Shown in pieces: positions 33,973-42,528 of a stretch of DNA of 42,643 nucleotides (the first letter of the stretch is position 1; the number at the start of each line of letters is the position of its first letter). A program made the translations under genes and the position numbers. This stretch comes from Pseudomonas capsici (GTDB taxonomy: Bacteria > Pseudomonadota > Gammaproteobacteria > Pseudomonadales > Pseudomonadaceae), in NCBI RefSeq assembly GCF_017165765.1, contig NZ_JAFGZD010000031.1:1-42643 (forward strand). The letters are read 5' to 3'. Under the pieces are notes generated by a model. It was not told the DNA's origin. It made no database searches and saw nothing but the letters and a program-made list of their open reading frames with translations.

Positions 33973-34823
33973 GCCTTTCTGCAGCTTTCGCTATCGCTTC
34001 AGGACAACGCTGGTGGCGTCGCTCGCCTGCTTTGACTCTGGGCGGATCATTGATTCTATTGCTGTTGCTGGTTGCGATATTTGCTCCCTTGTTGAGTGGT
34101 TTTGATCCGAACCAGCAAAATATCGAACAGCGTCTGTTGCCACCCTCAGCCAGTCATTGGCTGGGCACCGATGGTTTTGGTCGTGACCTGTTCACGCGAC
34201 TGCTTTACGGCACACGTCCCACCTTGCTGCTGGTGTCGCTGGTCTTGCTGCTGACCTTGCCCATCGGCGTCCTGGTGGGCGTCGCGGCCGGTTTTTATGG
34301 CGGCTGGCCAGAGCGCATCCTGATGCGCATGACCGACGTGTTCATGGCTTTCCCGCAACTGGTACTGGCGTTGGCATTCGTTGCCATTCTCGGGCCGGGA
34401 CTGCTCAACGGTGCGCTGGCTCTGTCGCTCACTGCCTGGCCAGCCTACGCACGTCAGGCACGTGCCGAGACCAGTGTCCTGCGCGACAGCGACTATCTGG
34501 CTGCTGCTCATCTGCAAGGTATTCGAGGAGCGCGTCTGTTGCTCGGGCATGTATTACCGCTGTGTCTGCCGTCTGTGATTGTGCGGGTTGCATTGAATCT
34601 GGGTGGCATCATCCTGGCGGCTGCGGGGCTCGGTTTTCTCGGCCTGGGTGTCGAACCGCCGACCGCAGAATGGGGCTCGATGGTTGCCGACGGCAGCCGT
34701 GTCATCTTCGATCAGTGGTGGGTTGCTGCCGCACCGGGCATCGCCATTCTTCTGACGAGTCTGTCTTTCAATCTGCTGGGCGACGGCCTGCGCGATGTTC
34801 TGGATCCCCGTCATGGTTCGTGA
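33969..34823 (+). CDS. ABC transporter permease, DppC/OppC type
   Basis: 284 residues from ATG 33969, which overlaps the previous stop (ATGA). The open frame runs 24 codons further up, but only inside the DppB gene. Features of the C-type permease: N-terminal helix, LPPSASHWLGTDGFGRDLFTRLLYG, then the EAA loop AAHLQGIRGARLLLGHVLP and the ending SFNLLGDGLRDVLDPR. It pairs with DppB in the membrane. Confidence 0.94.
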   Translation: MSLSAAFAIASGQRWWRRSPALTLGGSLILLLLLVAIFAPLLSGFDPNQQNIEQRLLPPSASHWLGTDGFGRDLFTRLLYGTRPTLLLVSLVLLLTLPIGVLVGVAAGFYGGWPERILMRMTDVFMAFPQLVLALAFVAILGPGLLNGALALSLTAWPAYARQARAETSVLRDSDYLAAAHLQGIRGARLLLGHVLPLCLPSVIVRVALNLGGIILAAAGLGFLGLGVEPPTAEWGSMVADGSRVIFDQWWVAAAPGIAILLTSLSFNLLGDGLRDVLDPRHGS

Positions 34824-35661
34824 TGAAACCCTTCTCGATGTAAGAGGCCTGCATATCGGATTTCCCGGGCCTGATGGCCAACGAATCGATGTCGTAAAGG
34901 GGATCGATTTCACGCTGGGGACTGAAAAGGTTGCCCTGGTGGGAGAGTCAGGATCGGGCAAGTCACTGACCGCTCGCGCGCTGCTTGGGCTGATTCCTCG
35001 TCCCGCTCAGATTACTGCAGCGCATATGCGCCTGGGAGGCACTGATTTACTGGGGCTGAACGAAAAACAGTGGCAAACCCTGCGCGGTACACGGCTGTCA
35101 CTGGTGCTGCAGGACCCTAAATACTCACTCAATCCGGTGCTCAAGGTCGGCACCCAGGTTGAGGAAGTTCTGGTATTGCACACCCGGCTCGGGCGTCGCG
35201 AGCGTCGTGAGAAGGTATTGGAAATGCTCGATGCCGTGGGCTTGCCAGATCCGGCAAGCCTCTATGACCGTTATCCTCATGAATTGTCCGGAGGCATGGG
35301 ACAGAGGGTCATGTTGGCGTCGATGCTGATCAATGATCCTCAAGTGCTGATCGCTGACGAACCGACTTCGGCTCTGGACAGCAACCTGCGCGACCAGATG
35401 CTCGATCTGATCATGGGTCTTGTAGAAGAGCGGGGCATGGGCCTGCTGTTGATCAGCCATGATCTGCCTCTTGTCGCCAGATATTGCGACCGTGTGCTGG
35501 TCATGTACCGAGGCAACATCGTGGATCGTTGTCAGGCATCCGAGCTGGCGACTGCCAGCCATCCGTACACGAGAACCTTGTGGAATTGCCAACCCTCGGC
35601 GAGGAGCTATGGCCATCCCTTGCCTGTCCTGGACAGAAGCCTGCTTGAGGAGCACCGATGA
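34813..35661 (+). CDS. ABC transporter ATP-binding protein, DppD/OppD type
   Basis: 282 residues from ATG 34813 (MVRDETLLDVRGL). An ATG at 34795 would add six residues and lengthen the overlap with dppC. Walker A is GESGSGKS, the signature LSGGMGQR, and Walker B VLIADEPTSALD. It lacks the long C-terminal oligopeptide-domain with cysteines of some OppD proteins and is slightly short for the family. It drives import together with the next gene; its stop overlaps the next start (ATGA). Confidence 0.93.
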   Translation: MVRDETLLDVRGLHIGFPGPDGQRIDVVKGIDFTLGTEKVALVGESGSGKSLTARALLGLIPRPAQITAAHMRLGGTDLLGLNEKQWQTLRGTRLSLVLQDPKYSLNPVLKVGTQVEEVLVLHTRLGRRERREKVLEMLDAVGLPDPASLYDRYPHELSGGMGQRVMLASMLINDPQVLIADEPTSALDSNLRDQMLDLIMGLVEERGMGLLLISHDLPLVARYCDRVLVMYRGNIVDRCQASELATASHPYTRTLWNCQPSARSYGHPLPVLDRSLLEEHR

Positions 35662-36419
35662 ACGCCGTGGATATCAGTTCGCTGGCCGTGAGTTTCAAGC
35701 GCGGATCAAGTCATTTCAAGGCGCTGGAAGTCGAGCAGATACAGATCGGGCAGGGTGAGTGTTACGGCCTTATTGGCGGCTCCGGGTCAGGCAAGTCGAC
35801 CCTGTTGAGAGTTCTTGCAGGATTGCAGCGTGACTGGCAAGGCGGCGTTCAATTGTTCGGCCAGCCTCTCGCGGCCCAGCAAGCCTTCAAAGGCAAATTG
35901 CGTCGTGATGTCCAGATGGTGTTCCAGGACCCCTACGCTTCATTGCATCCCTTGCACCGTATTCGTCGCAGCCTGTGCGAACCGCGGCAAGTCAACGGAC
36001 TGCCTTTTGATGAGGCCACTCTGGTGGCGTCGCTGGAGCAAGTGGGGTTACCAGGTGAAGTTCTCGACCGTTATCCGCATCAGCTATCCGGTGGCCAACG
36101 CCAACGAATTGCTATCGTGCGTACCTTGCAACTGCAGCCAGGTTTGTTATTGCTCGACGAGCCCACCTCAGCGCTGGACATGACCGTACAGGCGGAAATT
36201 CTCAACCTGCTTCAAGGTCTGCGGCGTGATACCGGGATGACCATGATCCTCGTCAGTCACGACATGAACACGGTTGCTCATCTGTGCGACAGGGCTTTGG
36301 TGATCAAAGGCGGCAGCATCGAGCAACGGCTGGACAGGGAAGGGTTATCGGCCATCGTTCAGGAAGAGGGCAGACATTATTCAGCCCGGATATTTGACCG
36401 TTCGGTCATATCTGCTTAG
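35658..36419 (+). CDS. ABC transporter ATP-binding protein, DppF/OppF type
   Basis: 253 residues, start overlapping the previous stop. Walker A is GGSGSGKSTL, the signature LSGGQRQR, Walker B LLLLDEPTSALD, and the H-loop is in VSHDMNT. It is short for an OppF (no C-terminal extension), as in the nickel/metallophore-type members of the family. With the other four genes it makes a complete importer. The MFS gene follows after 32 bp and may be co-transcribed. Confidence 0.93.
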   Translation: MNAVDISSLAVSFKRGSSHFKALEVEQIQIGQGECYGLIGGSGSGKSTLLRVLAGLQRDWQGGVQLFGQPLAAQQAFKGKLRRDVQMVFQDPYASLHPLHRIRRSLCEPRQVNGLPFDEATLVASLEQVGLPGEVLDRYPHQLSGGQRQRIAIVRTLQLQPGLLLLDEPTSALDMTVQAEILNLLQGLRRDTGMTMILVSHDMNTVAHLCDRALVIKGGSIEQRLDREGLSAIVQEEGRHYSARIFDRSVISA

Positions 36420-36451
36420 GGTAGCGCGCTCTGTTTTGCTTCGAGATTCTC

Positions 36452-37633
36452 ATGACCACCCGCTCTAAACTGCCGCCTACCGTCTACCTGCTGGGTTTGA
36501 CGATCTTCACACTTGTCACCGCCGAGTTCATGGTGGCCGGAATGATGCCGGCATTGGCCGACTCATTCTCGGTGAGCCTTGCACAGGTCGGTAACCTCAT
36601 TGCCTTTTATGCACTGGGCATGGCTCTGGGCGGACCGCCGGTCATGGTGCTTCTGGTCTCCCGCAACATCGGCAACAAGCATGCACTCATCGGGCTCCTG
36701 GCCGTGTATGTCGGTGCCGGAGCACTGGCTTCTGCGGCACAAAGCTACGAAATCCTGTTGCTGGCCAGAGTCATCATGGGTGTGGCCAGTGCCGCCTGCA
36801 TCGGGCTGTGCATGACAATCTGCGCCGGACTTGTGCCGCCTGAAGCCCGGGGGCGGGCGGTATCGGTTGTCCTGGCCGGACTCATGCTTTCGCCTGTGGC
36901 CGGCGTGCCGATGACCAATGTGATTGAGCATGCTTACGGATGGCGCGCGAGTTCATGGCTGATCGTGGCGTTATCCCTGGTATGCACATTCCTGGTTGCC
37001 ACCAGACTGCCTCACGGCAGCGCAGACAAACAGCCTGCCTTACTCAAACAACTGAAAGAACTCAACAACCTCAGCCTCTGGGGCGCTTACCTCACCAGCG
37101 GCCTGATCATTGGATCGACCTTCGCGGCGTTCAGTTACATCACGCCGATTCTGATCAAGGAAGTCGGCTTGCTTCCCAGCTATATAGCGCCTCTTCTGGC
37201 GCTTTATGGCGTGGCCAATCTGGTGGGCAACATGTTCATCGGACGCATCGCCGACCGCCATACTTTCCCAGCATTGGGTTGGGGGCTGGCGTTGCTGGTC
37301 CTGGCACTGAGCGGTTTCGCTCTGGCCGGCGAGCATCGGTGGCTGAACGTGGCGTGCTTTATCGCGATCGGCCTGACCGGGGTGTCACTGAACCCGGCAA
37401 TGGCCGCACGAGTAATGAAAGCCGCCGAGCCCGGTGCGCTGGTGAACTCACTCCATACGTCAGTCATCACTGCTGGCCTTGCACTGGGTAGCTGGGCAGG
37501 CGGAGAAGCTATCAATGCCGGGTATGGTCTGCGCGGACCGTTGTGGGTCGGAGCCGGAATGGCGTTATTGGGATTGATCAGTGTGGCGCGACCGTTGCTG
37601 AGTCATTCTTCGGCGAGCAGATCGTGTGCGTGA
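36452..37633 (+). CDS. MFS transporter, DHA1 drug:H+ antiporter type
   Basis: 393 residues with about 12 membrane segments. N-terminal ILTLVTAEFMVAGMMPALADSFSVSLAQVG-like text is typical of the AraJ/Cmx subgroup of DHA1 exporters; motif A lies near VLLVSRNIGNKHAL and the antiporter motif C near LSPVAGVPMTNVIEHAYGWR. Likely exports a small molecule with proton exchange at the inner membrane. It sits 32 bp after the importer ATPase in the same direction, so importer plus exporter may form one operon, a layout also seen in metallophore uptake/export loci. The substrate is unknown. Confidence 0.9.
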   Translation: MTTRSKLPPTVYLLGLTIFTLVTAEFMVAGMMPALADSFSVSLAQVGNLIAFYALGMALGGPPVMVLLVSRNIGNKHALIGLLAVYVGAGALASAAQSYEILLLARVIMGVASAACIGLCMTICAGLVPPEARGRAVSVVLAGLMLSPVAGVPMTNVIEHAYGWRASSWLIVALSLVCTFLVATRLPHGSADKQPALLKQLKELNNLSLWGAYLTSGLIIGSTFAAFSYITPILIKEVGLLPSYIAPLLALYGVANLVGNMFIGRIADRHTFPALGWGLALLVLALSGFALAGEHRWLNVACFIAIGLTGVSLNPAMAARVMKAAEPGALVNSLHTSVITAGLALGSWAGGEAINAGYGLRGPLWVGAGMALLGLISVARPLLSHSSASRSCA

Positions 37634-37915
37634 GATTCAGGCATGAATGAGCAGGCTCTGGATTGCATTTTCACTCAAATCAAAGACGTCAAAGGTCGGT
37701 TGCGAGAAGCTGGGCACTGGATCTCAAAGAAGCCGGCATTAGTGTGAACGTGGTTCGCCAGGACCAGTTTCGACATGGTCTGGATGTTGGATGGAGGATT
37801 TGAGAAAGGAAGGGTTTTGCCAGTTGAAATGTGGCTGGCACTGTCCTTGGGAACGCAATACCTTGTTACGTATAATGTGTATTATGTTAAAAGAAAGGCC
37901 ATGTCATAAACGTTC
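37634..37915. other. Junction region between MFS gene and integrase remnant
   Basis: 282 bp. A 34-codon frame at 37643-37747 (MNEQALDCIFTQ...) and a continuing open stretch in another frame to about 37801 look like decayed coding DNA, but I recognise no family. A promoter for the integrase lies at the right end. Confidence 0.4.
37847..37876 (+). promoter_or_regulatory. Sigma-70-like promoter before the integrase remnant
   Basis: TTGGGA (37847-37852), an 18-bp spacer and a perfect TATAAT (37871-37876), 40 bp before the integrase ATG. The -10 lies within the small inverted repeat ATAAT-gtgt-ATTAT. Confidence 0.5.
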
Positions 37916-38543
37916 ATGAGCTGCCTAGCCACTGATACGACGAATTCGTTTTTGAGGCCTCTGATTCAGTGCCGTTTCTCTTCTGGTCAACGACTACCGC
38001 TGCTCGTGCAAGCTGGTGACGCAGCGCCGTTGCCCATGCTTGTCCCTTTCATTTACGTCCAGCTCAAGCTCAGGCATCGTGCATACAGCACCGCCGCAGC
38101 GCACCTGCGCGCGATCCAGGCTTTTTACACCTATGCCAAAAGCCGTGACCTCAATCCTCAATATTGATGAAGCCATCTTGGCCTGCCACTTCGAGGCGAT
38201 TCTTGCGGTTACGCCATCTGGTCGCCGCCAAGCCGACAACCTAGTGGCCCGAATTGGCAAAGCTGACACTGTATTTTTTCAGCAGATCGGTTCACGAACA
38301 CGGGACCAGTACCTGCGCTTGCTGAAGAAATACCTGTCTTGGTGCGTGACCCGTTACCTCCCGCGCGCCCGTCAGAACTCAGCCACACACGCTGACATCG
38401 ACGTGGTATTTGCCGATGTCGCCGACGTCATTGAGCGGCGATTTGAGAGCCATATCATCAATGCTCGTCCCGACCGCACTCGTTACCGCAGCCTGACAGA
38501 TACGCAACTACAGATCGTTCGGACTTTGTATTCCAGCACCTGA
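37916..38543 (+). pseudogene. Tyrosine recombinase/integrase remnant, frameshifted and lacking the catalytic domain
   Basis: The first frame (37916-38167) has an integrase N-terminus: RLPLLVQAGDAAPLPMLVPF then AHLRAIQAFYTYAKSRDLN. It stops at TGA 38165-38167, but the protein goes on in the neighbouring frame from about 38160 (NIDEAILACHFEAIL) to 38543, as SRTRDQYLRLLKKYLSWC and TRYRSLTDTQLQIVRTLYS. One missing base near 38159-38162 explains the shift. The frame then ends just where the catalytic domain with its R-H-R-Y residues should begin, so the gene is also truncated. Such enzymes lead mobile islands in Pseudomonas; this copy marks an old integration site and cannot be active. Confidence 0.75.
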
Positions 38544-38746
38544 TGTCAATCCGATCGTGAATGGCCCAGCATAGTCGAGCCCATCCACTTGATTACACGC
38601 TCAAGCGCTTGTGAACTGCGCCAATGAGCGTGCAGTCGAATAAGGCGCTTCACCTGCGCCAAGACCATGTTCCATGGTTCGCGAAGACTGCCCGTCGAAT
38701 ATAGCCGCCATCCAATCTCAGTGGTTATAGTCTCAGCCACACTAGG
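38544..38746. other. Region after the integrase truncation
   Basis: 203 bp in which a 64-codon minus-strand frame (38546-38740) is open. It resembles nothing I know and is not counted as a gene. A rearrangement breakpoint must lie near 38540. Confidence 0.4.
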
Positions 38747-40162
38747 ATGGGCAATGAATACATGACCTACGCACTGATAGACAACGCCACCCTCACTGCC
38801 GTCCAGCGCGCCACCGGCGCGGTTGCGGTCAAGACCAGCGATACGATCAATGGAGACCTGTGCGCGCTAGAGAACTTCCTGCAAGGCAACCTCTTTTACG
38901 ACGACCTCCTCTGCATAGACAACTACAAAGCAGATCACAGAGAAAGCCGCAAGCAACAATTCCCCTACCTCAGGTTCTTGTCGCCTACCGAGTTCGGGCT
39001 GGACGGGGTTGATACGCTCGCTCAAAAAGAAGCATCGCTGATTCGTCCTGAAATTCGCGGCGGCGAGTTCGTGGATGAGGACTTTAGTGCCCTTTTGGAG
39101 CAACTGAAAATGAACATGGTCTGCACCTGGGATCAAGCCTCCAGTGTGTATTACCTAACCATGAGGATGCTGGGCTACCGTGCGTCCGACGACTATGGCA
39201 AATACAGTGCCCTAAGCGCAGCAATCTTCGCAGAGTTAAGCGATGCCAGTGAAACGCGCGGACGTTGGTCGAAAGATGTCAAGCTAGTGGGTTCGGATGG
39301 CCACGAATTCAGCAAGTCAGAGTTCACTGGAGAGTATCCTGGTGCCTACGGAGGTCCCACCAAGCAACTCGAGATGTTCGTCGCCTCGCTGAACTGGCTC
39401 GCGTACAAATCAATTTATTACACGACTGCAGCCAAACACCTGAAAGCAGACTCATTCATTCATCCCATCAGGCATGCCTATCAAGTGCACTGGATGAAGA
39501 AAGCCGGCGCCTTCGGCCATGACTTCACCGCCCGCCTCCTGGCAAACCTCTCGGACAAAACCAGTACGAGCATTTCGGAAATCCAGTCGCACGGAGCAAC
39601 TCAGACCGTTGCTTTGGACCTGCCCTTGTTTTCGGCATGGCTGACTCAATCCGCCGGAAGCGTTTCCGGTGCGATCGAGGCAGCTCGACAGATCCGCAGC
39701 GAAGACCATTTCGTAACGATGCGTGAAACCCTAAAGGCCATTCGAGTTGCCTTCGACGAGCAAGGGCTCGCGAGTGGAAACAAGCGCATCACCAAGCTCA
39801 TGGATGATGTCGACAAGATTTGCGGCGACCTTAAACGCAGCTACGGTCTCAGGTCTGCCCAAGGTATCCAGGGGAGCTTTCTAATCAAGGCGGCAAGCTC
39901 TGTTACTAGTCTATTTGGGGTTTCGTTACCCGACCGGGATTTCGCTCTCTCCACTCCCGAGTTCATGAAGTCAGAATCGACTAAGGCGTTTACAACGGTT
40001 GTCAAGGACATCACCAAGGAACTCACTGCCATGGAGCGCTTGGGGGGGGTGCGGGATCTGATGGCCAGGTGCTTCAAGATTGAAGGTGAAGACTTCGCCG
40101 GGCCGAAGGTTCAAGAGCCAAAGTTCCGATGGGTGAAGTCTGGGTGGCAGATGCCTATGTGA
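38747..40162 (+). CDS. Unknown protein of the island region (471 aa)
   Basis: A complete 471-residue frame; the second ATG at 38762 (MTYALIDNATLTAV) may be the true start, with AGGATGG 11-14 nt upstream. I do not recognise a family. It looks soluble, with no signal peptide or membrane helix. The N-terminal 60 residues contain ENFLQGNLFYDDLLCIDNYK, a conserved-looking block. A middle part has YRASDDYGKYSALSAAIFAELSD, and the C-terminal third is rich in Lys and helices (about 330-450). No nuclease, ATPase, kinase or transferase motif was found. It lies directly after a broken integrase, in its orientation, so it is probably island cargo. The codon mix is plainer and less GC-biased than that of the NRPS. 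Real gene likely; function unknown. Confidence 0.7.
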   Translation: MGNEYMTYALIDNATLTAVQRATGAVAVKTSDTINGDLCALENFLQGNLFYDDLLCIDNYKADHRESRKQQFPYLRFLSPTEFGLDGVDTLAQKEASLIRPEIRGGEFVDEDFSALLEQLKMNMVCTWDQASSVYYLTMRMLGYRASDDYGKYSALSAAIFAELSDASETRGRWSKDVKLVGSDGHEFSKSEFTGEYPGAYGGPTKQLEMFVASLNWLAYKSIYYTTAAKHLKADSFIHPIRHAYQVHWMKKAGAFGHDFTARLLANLSDKTSTSISEIQSHGATQTVALDLPLFSAWLTQSAGSVSGAIEAARQIRSEDHFVTMRETLKAIRVAFDEQGLASGNKRITKLMDDVDKICGDLKRSYGLRSAQGIQGSFLIKAASSVTSLFGVSLPDRDFALSTPEFMKSESTKAFTTVVKDITKELTAMERLGGVRDLMARCFKIEGEDFAGPKVQEPKFRWVKSGWQMPM

Positions 40163-40640
40163 AGTAGAGTCACCTGCGTATTTTAGGGGCTAATCCGTCA
40201 TACGAAACGAATGGGACTTTACGAAATCCCAAGAAACCAATCGGCGCCCTTCGAAAATTGAAATTCTGTAGGGTTCCCAGCCATCTACGGAAAGGAATTT
40301 TGGGATGGCAAGCCCCCAATGCGACTCCCTGCCCGGTACCGCAGCGTCCTCACCGCTGAGGAGCTGCCAAAGTTCGGATCGACCAGACGAGCGGAAAATC
40401 TCGTCAATGAACATAAATCGATGAACAATCGCATTTGTTTTGAGCTATTGAGCCAAGTGCAGTGCGCTGGGGAGCGTCTTATGAACATCTGACATCGCCC
40501 ACTTGTTAAATAATGTGTTATGCCAGATATGTTCATGATGTCACCAGCCCCCGAAAACCAGACTTTACATGAATTGACCATACACTTCTCGAATCAACCC
40601 GTTACATGAAGTCAGCGCGAACATCGATTAAGAACCCAGC
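40163..40640. other. Degenerate region without a clear gene
   Basis: About 480 bp. A plus-strand open stretch (about 40275-40492; FPAIYGKEFWDGKPPMRLPA then FGSTRRAENLVNEHKSMNN) reads like a protein but has no start, being cut off by a TGA before it. Overlapping minus-strand frames (40190-40414, 40285-40581) are of similar quality. Most likely decayed coding DNA. Confidence 0.45.
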
Positions 40641-41183
40641 GTGGAAACCACGCCCCAAGCCGACGCCGAGCCCCAGCTCCAGCCGACCCGACGGATTGCT
40701 TCGTGCCGTATCCTTTGTTACCGACGGATGCATTGGATCTGGTCTATTCGGCACAAGCCGATCCAAAAATGGCGAGATACGGATGCCAGGGAGTTCATGC
40801 ACCTCATCATGCGCCTATCCATGTCATGGATTTCTAGGTCTGGCGGGTCACGTTACCTGTTGAAGACCAGGACAGGGTTTGCTGTTAAGCCGATTAATGA
40901 GAATTGGCGCCCGATCGTCAGAAATCACCCCGTAGAGAGTTCCGCCTCAACGTCAGCCTCCACACTAGGTACCGCGTCAAATTCTGATCAGCACCGGGAT
41001 ATCTTCATGCGCGGAGGGAGGAGCTTTTTTGACTACCTAGGTGTGGTTCGCAACACAGCGGCGAAAAATCCTTTCAATGTTCTAAAGCCGGGAGATTTCG
41101 AGGTTCGCCTAGGGTGGCTACGCAAGCATGCAAGTGGGCCAAGGCCTGCGCACTCCGCTTGCAACTGCCCTCCCCGGCATTAA
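40641..41183 (+). CDS. Doubtful hypothetical ORF (180 aa)
   Basis: Open from a GTG without a good ribosome-binding site. The first half is basic and Trp/Arg-rich (MHWIWSIRHKPIQKWRDTD). The second half (FMRGGRSFFDYLGVVRNTAA, NPFNVLKPGDFEVRLGWLRK) looks more like coding sequence. I recognise no family. It could be a decayed gene of the island or chance. Confidence 0.3.
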   Translation: METTPQADAEPQLQPTRRIASCRILCYRRMHWIWSIRHKPIQKWRDTDAREFMHLIMRLSMSWISRSGGSRYLLKTRTGFAVKPINENWRPIVRNHPVESSASTSASTLGTASNSDQHRDIFMRGGRSFFDYLGVVRNTAAKNPFNVLKPGDFEVRLGWLRKHASGPRPAHSACNCPPRH

Positions 41184-41227
41184 TGGCAGCTTCAAGTGTC
41201 GCGTTTCGTTGACGGCAACCGAATAGC

Positions 41228-42196
41228 TCACGCGGCTATCAGCAAAATTTCCCGCGCCTCGTTCGCATGCTGAAGTAGCCCAGGATGCTTCACTTCAAGC
41301 TCAATGAGATCAGCTTGGTAGGTCAGAGACGGCGTCATCTGTGTTCCGTTCTGCAGGAAACGAGTCAGACCAGCGAATTGCTCATGAGTGATCGTTGACG
41401 CAACACTGTGGTCGTTGGACAAAGCCTTTACCCGAGCAGCGTTGAGGCTGGCGATGTCTGTGGCAAGCTCCGTCAGGCTTTGTCGGGCGTACTTGTGAGA
41501 ACCAGCCTTCAACTGAACGTGGGACATCATCAAGCCAAGGTTTACCAATCGGTTTTGCAGCAATGAAATCTGCTCGAAGAGTGCAACGTTGCTGGTCGCA
41601 TTCCGCGAATGCCGTTCCAGGAGAAGCCTAGTGAACTCATACTGCTCATTGAACGATCCAATCAATATCCTGAGCTGCTGAGCATCGCCTTCTTCGGAGA
41701 ACTGTATTGTGGTGCGTAGCAGGCCTCGAAAGCGAGCCTCATCAGCGAGTAGGTACCGTTCGTGAGCCTCACTCACCAGATGCCAGGTCTCTGCGATCGT
41801 TTTTGATTGTTTCTCCATTTCCCGGCTAATTTTGTCGAGTTTTTTGCACACAACGACAAACCCCACGGTAGTCACCGCGAGGTTGAGCCCGCTCATTACG
41901 AGATTGGCCGACTGTAGTCCCTGGAGCACATTCATGCTCTGCTGCACTTGATCCATGCCGGTTTGAAGCGACCCCAGACCACTGGATAGAGTGGATTGCA
42001 GGTTCTGTAGGCTCTCTTGGACATGCCCTGAGTCGCCCGGAAAAAGGAGGTGCCCGACGATCTGGCCAGCCTTCTCGGTTCCCTTTGAGTGCCGGACTAC
42101 GCCACCCCAAAGCGTGTAATCTCCGCTATGCAGTTTGGCCAGGACATCTGGGATATCAGGCAAGGAGCGTACAAGCGCGTCAACGTTTACAAACAT
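41228..42196 (-). CDS. Unknown coiled-coil protein with one membrane segment (322 aa)
   Basis: Residues 57-95 form a heptad-like stretch rich in Gln/Leu/Ser (SLQNLQSTLSSGLGSLQTGM). A hydrophobic segment follows at about 97-117 (NLVMSGLNLAVTTVGFVVVC), then a charged helix (KKLDKISREMEKQSKTIAETW) and a mostly helical C-terminal part to 322. There is no signal peptide and no enzyme motif. The ATG at 42196 lies inside the end of the upstream gene (10-nt overlap), so the two are translationally coupled. The layout, a membrane segment between coiled coils plus a small hydrophobic partner, recalls membrane-acting effector pairs, but no known family was recognised and function is not claimed. Confidence 0.7.
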   Translation of the reverse strand: MFVNVDALVRSLPDIPDVLAKLHSGDYTLWGGVVRHSKGTEKAGQIVGHLLFPGDSGHVQESLQNLQSTLSSGLGSLQTGMDQVQQSMNVLQGLQSANLVMSGLNLAVTTVGFVVVCKKLDKISREMEKQSKTIAETWHLVSEAHERYLLADEARFRGLLRTTIQFSEEGDAQQLRILIGSFNEQYEFTRLLLERHSRNATSNVALFEQISLLQNRLVNLGLMMSHVQLKAGSHKYARQSLTELATDIASLNAARVKALSNDHSVASTITHEQFAGLTRFLQNGTQMTPSLTYQADLIELEVKHPGLLQHANEAREILLIAA

Positions 42197-42528
42197 GCGT
42201 TCAGTTTCTCCGTGTAGGCTTCGAAGTCTTGGTCGTAACGTGCGCGCCGTAGCTTAGCGATGTGCAGCACGGCAGGAATGGTGATCCGGAACGCCGGCGA
42301 CGAAGCCTGGTAAATCGCGAGTCCTCCGATAGCAAGTGGAGCTGCAACCATTGAGAGCACCCGGCCTCCTAATGCGCTGGCAAAGCCCGCCCCGCCAACA
42401 GTGGCAGCCATACCGCCCAAACTATCGGCAGACAACATCAGCGTTTTCACCATTTCATTGATGTAGCCAGCGAGATTGCCGCCGCTCAGATAGTCCTTGA
42501 GCGCTTCGTCTCCCATGTATTTGTCCAT
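42187..42528 (-). CDS. Unknown small protein with glycine-rich hydrophobic core (113 aa, start uncertain)
   Basis: Between a charged N-terminus and a basic C-terminus lies a Gly/Ala-rich hydrophobic stretch at about 38-74 (GGMAATVGGAGFASALGG, LSMVAAPLAIGGLAIY) that could cross a membrane once or twice. Upstream of ATG 42528 the frame stays open for about 25 more codons and still reads like protein (EFAVRLHIFAIEEIIIRQA), but has no ATG, GTG or TTG before the TAA near 42604. The true start may therefore be lost, non-standard or affected by an indel. A separate ATG with six codons (MLEFGR) opens in another frame just there. Overlaps the 322-aa gene by 10 nt. No family recognised. Confidence 0.6.
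   Translation of the reverse strand: MDKYMGDEALKDYLSGGNLAGYINEMVKTLMLSADSLGGMAATVGGAGFASALGGRVLSMVAAPLAIGGLAIYQASSPAFRITIPAVLHIAKLRRARYDQDFEAYTEKLNACL

Noticed and set aside
37643..37747. 34-codon ORF after the MFS gene
   Set aside because: Too short, no recognisable family, and the coding-like text jumps frame after it.
38546..38740. 64-aa minus-strand ORF
   Set aside because: No family and no ribosome-binding site; it lies at a rearrangement breakpoint.
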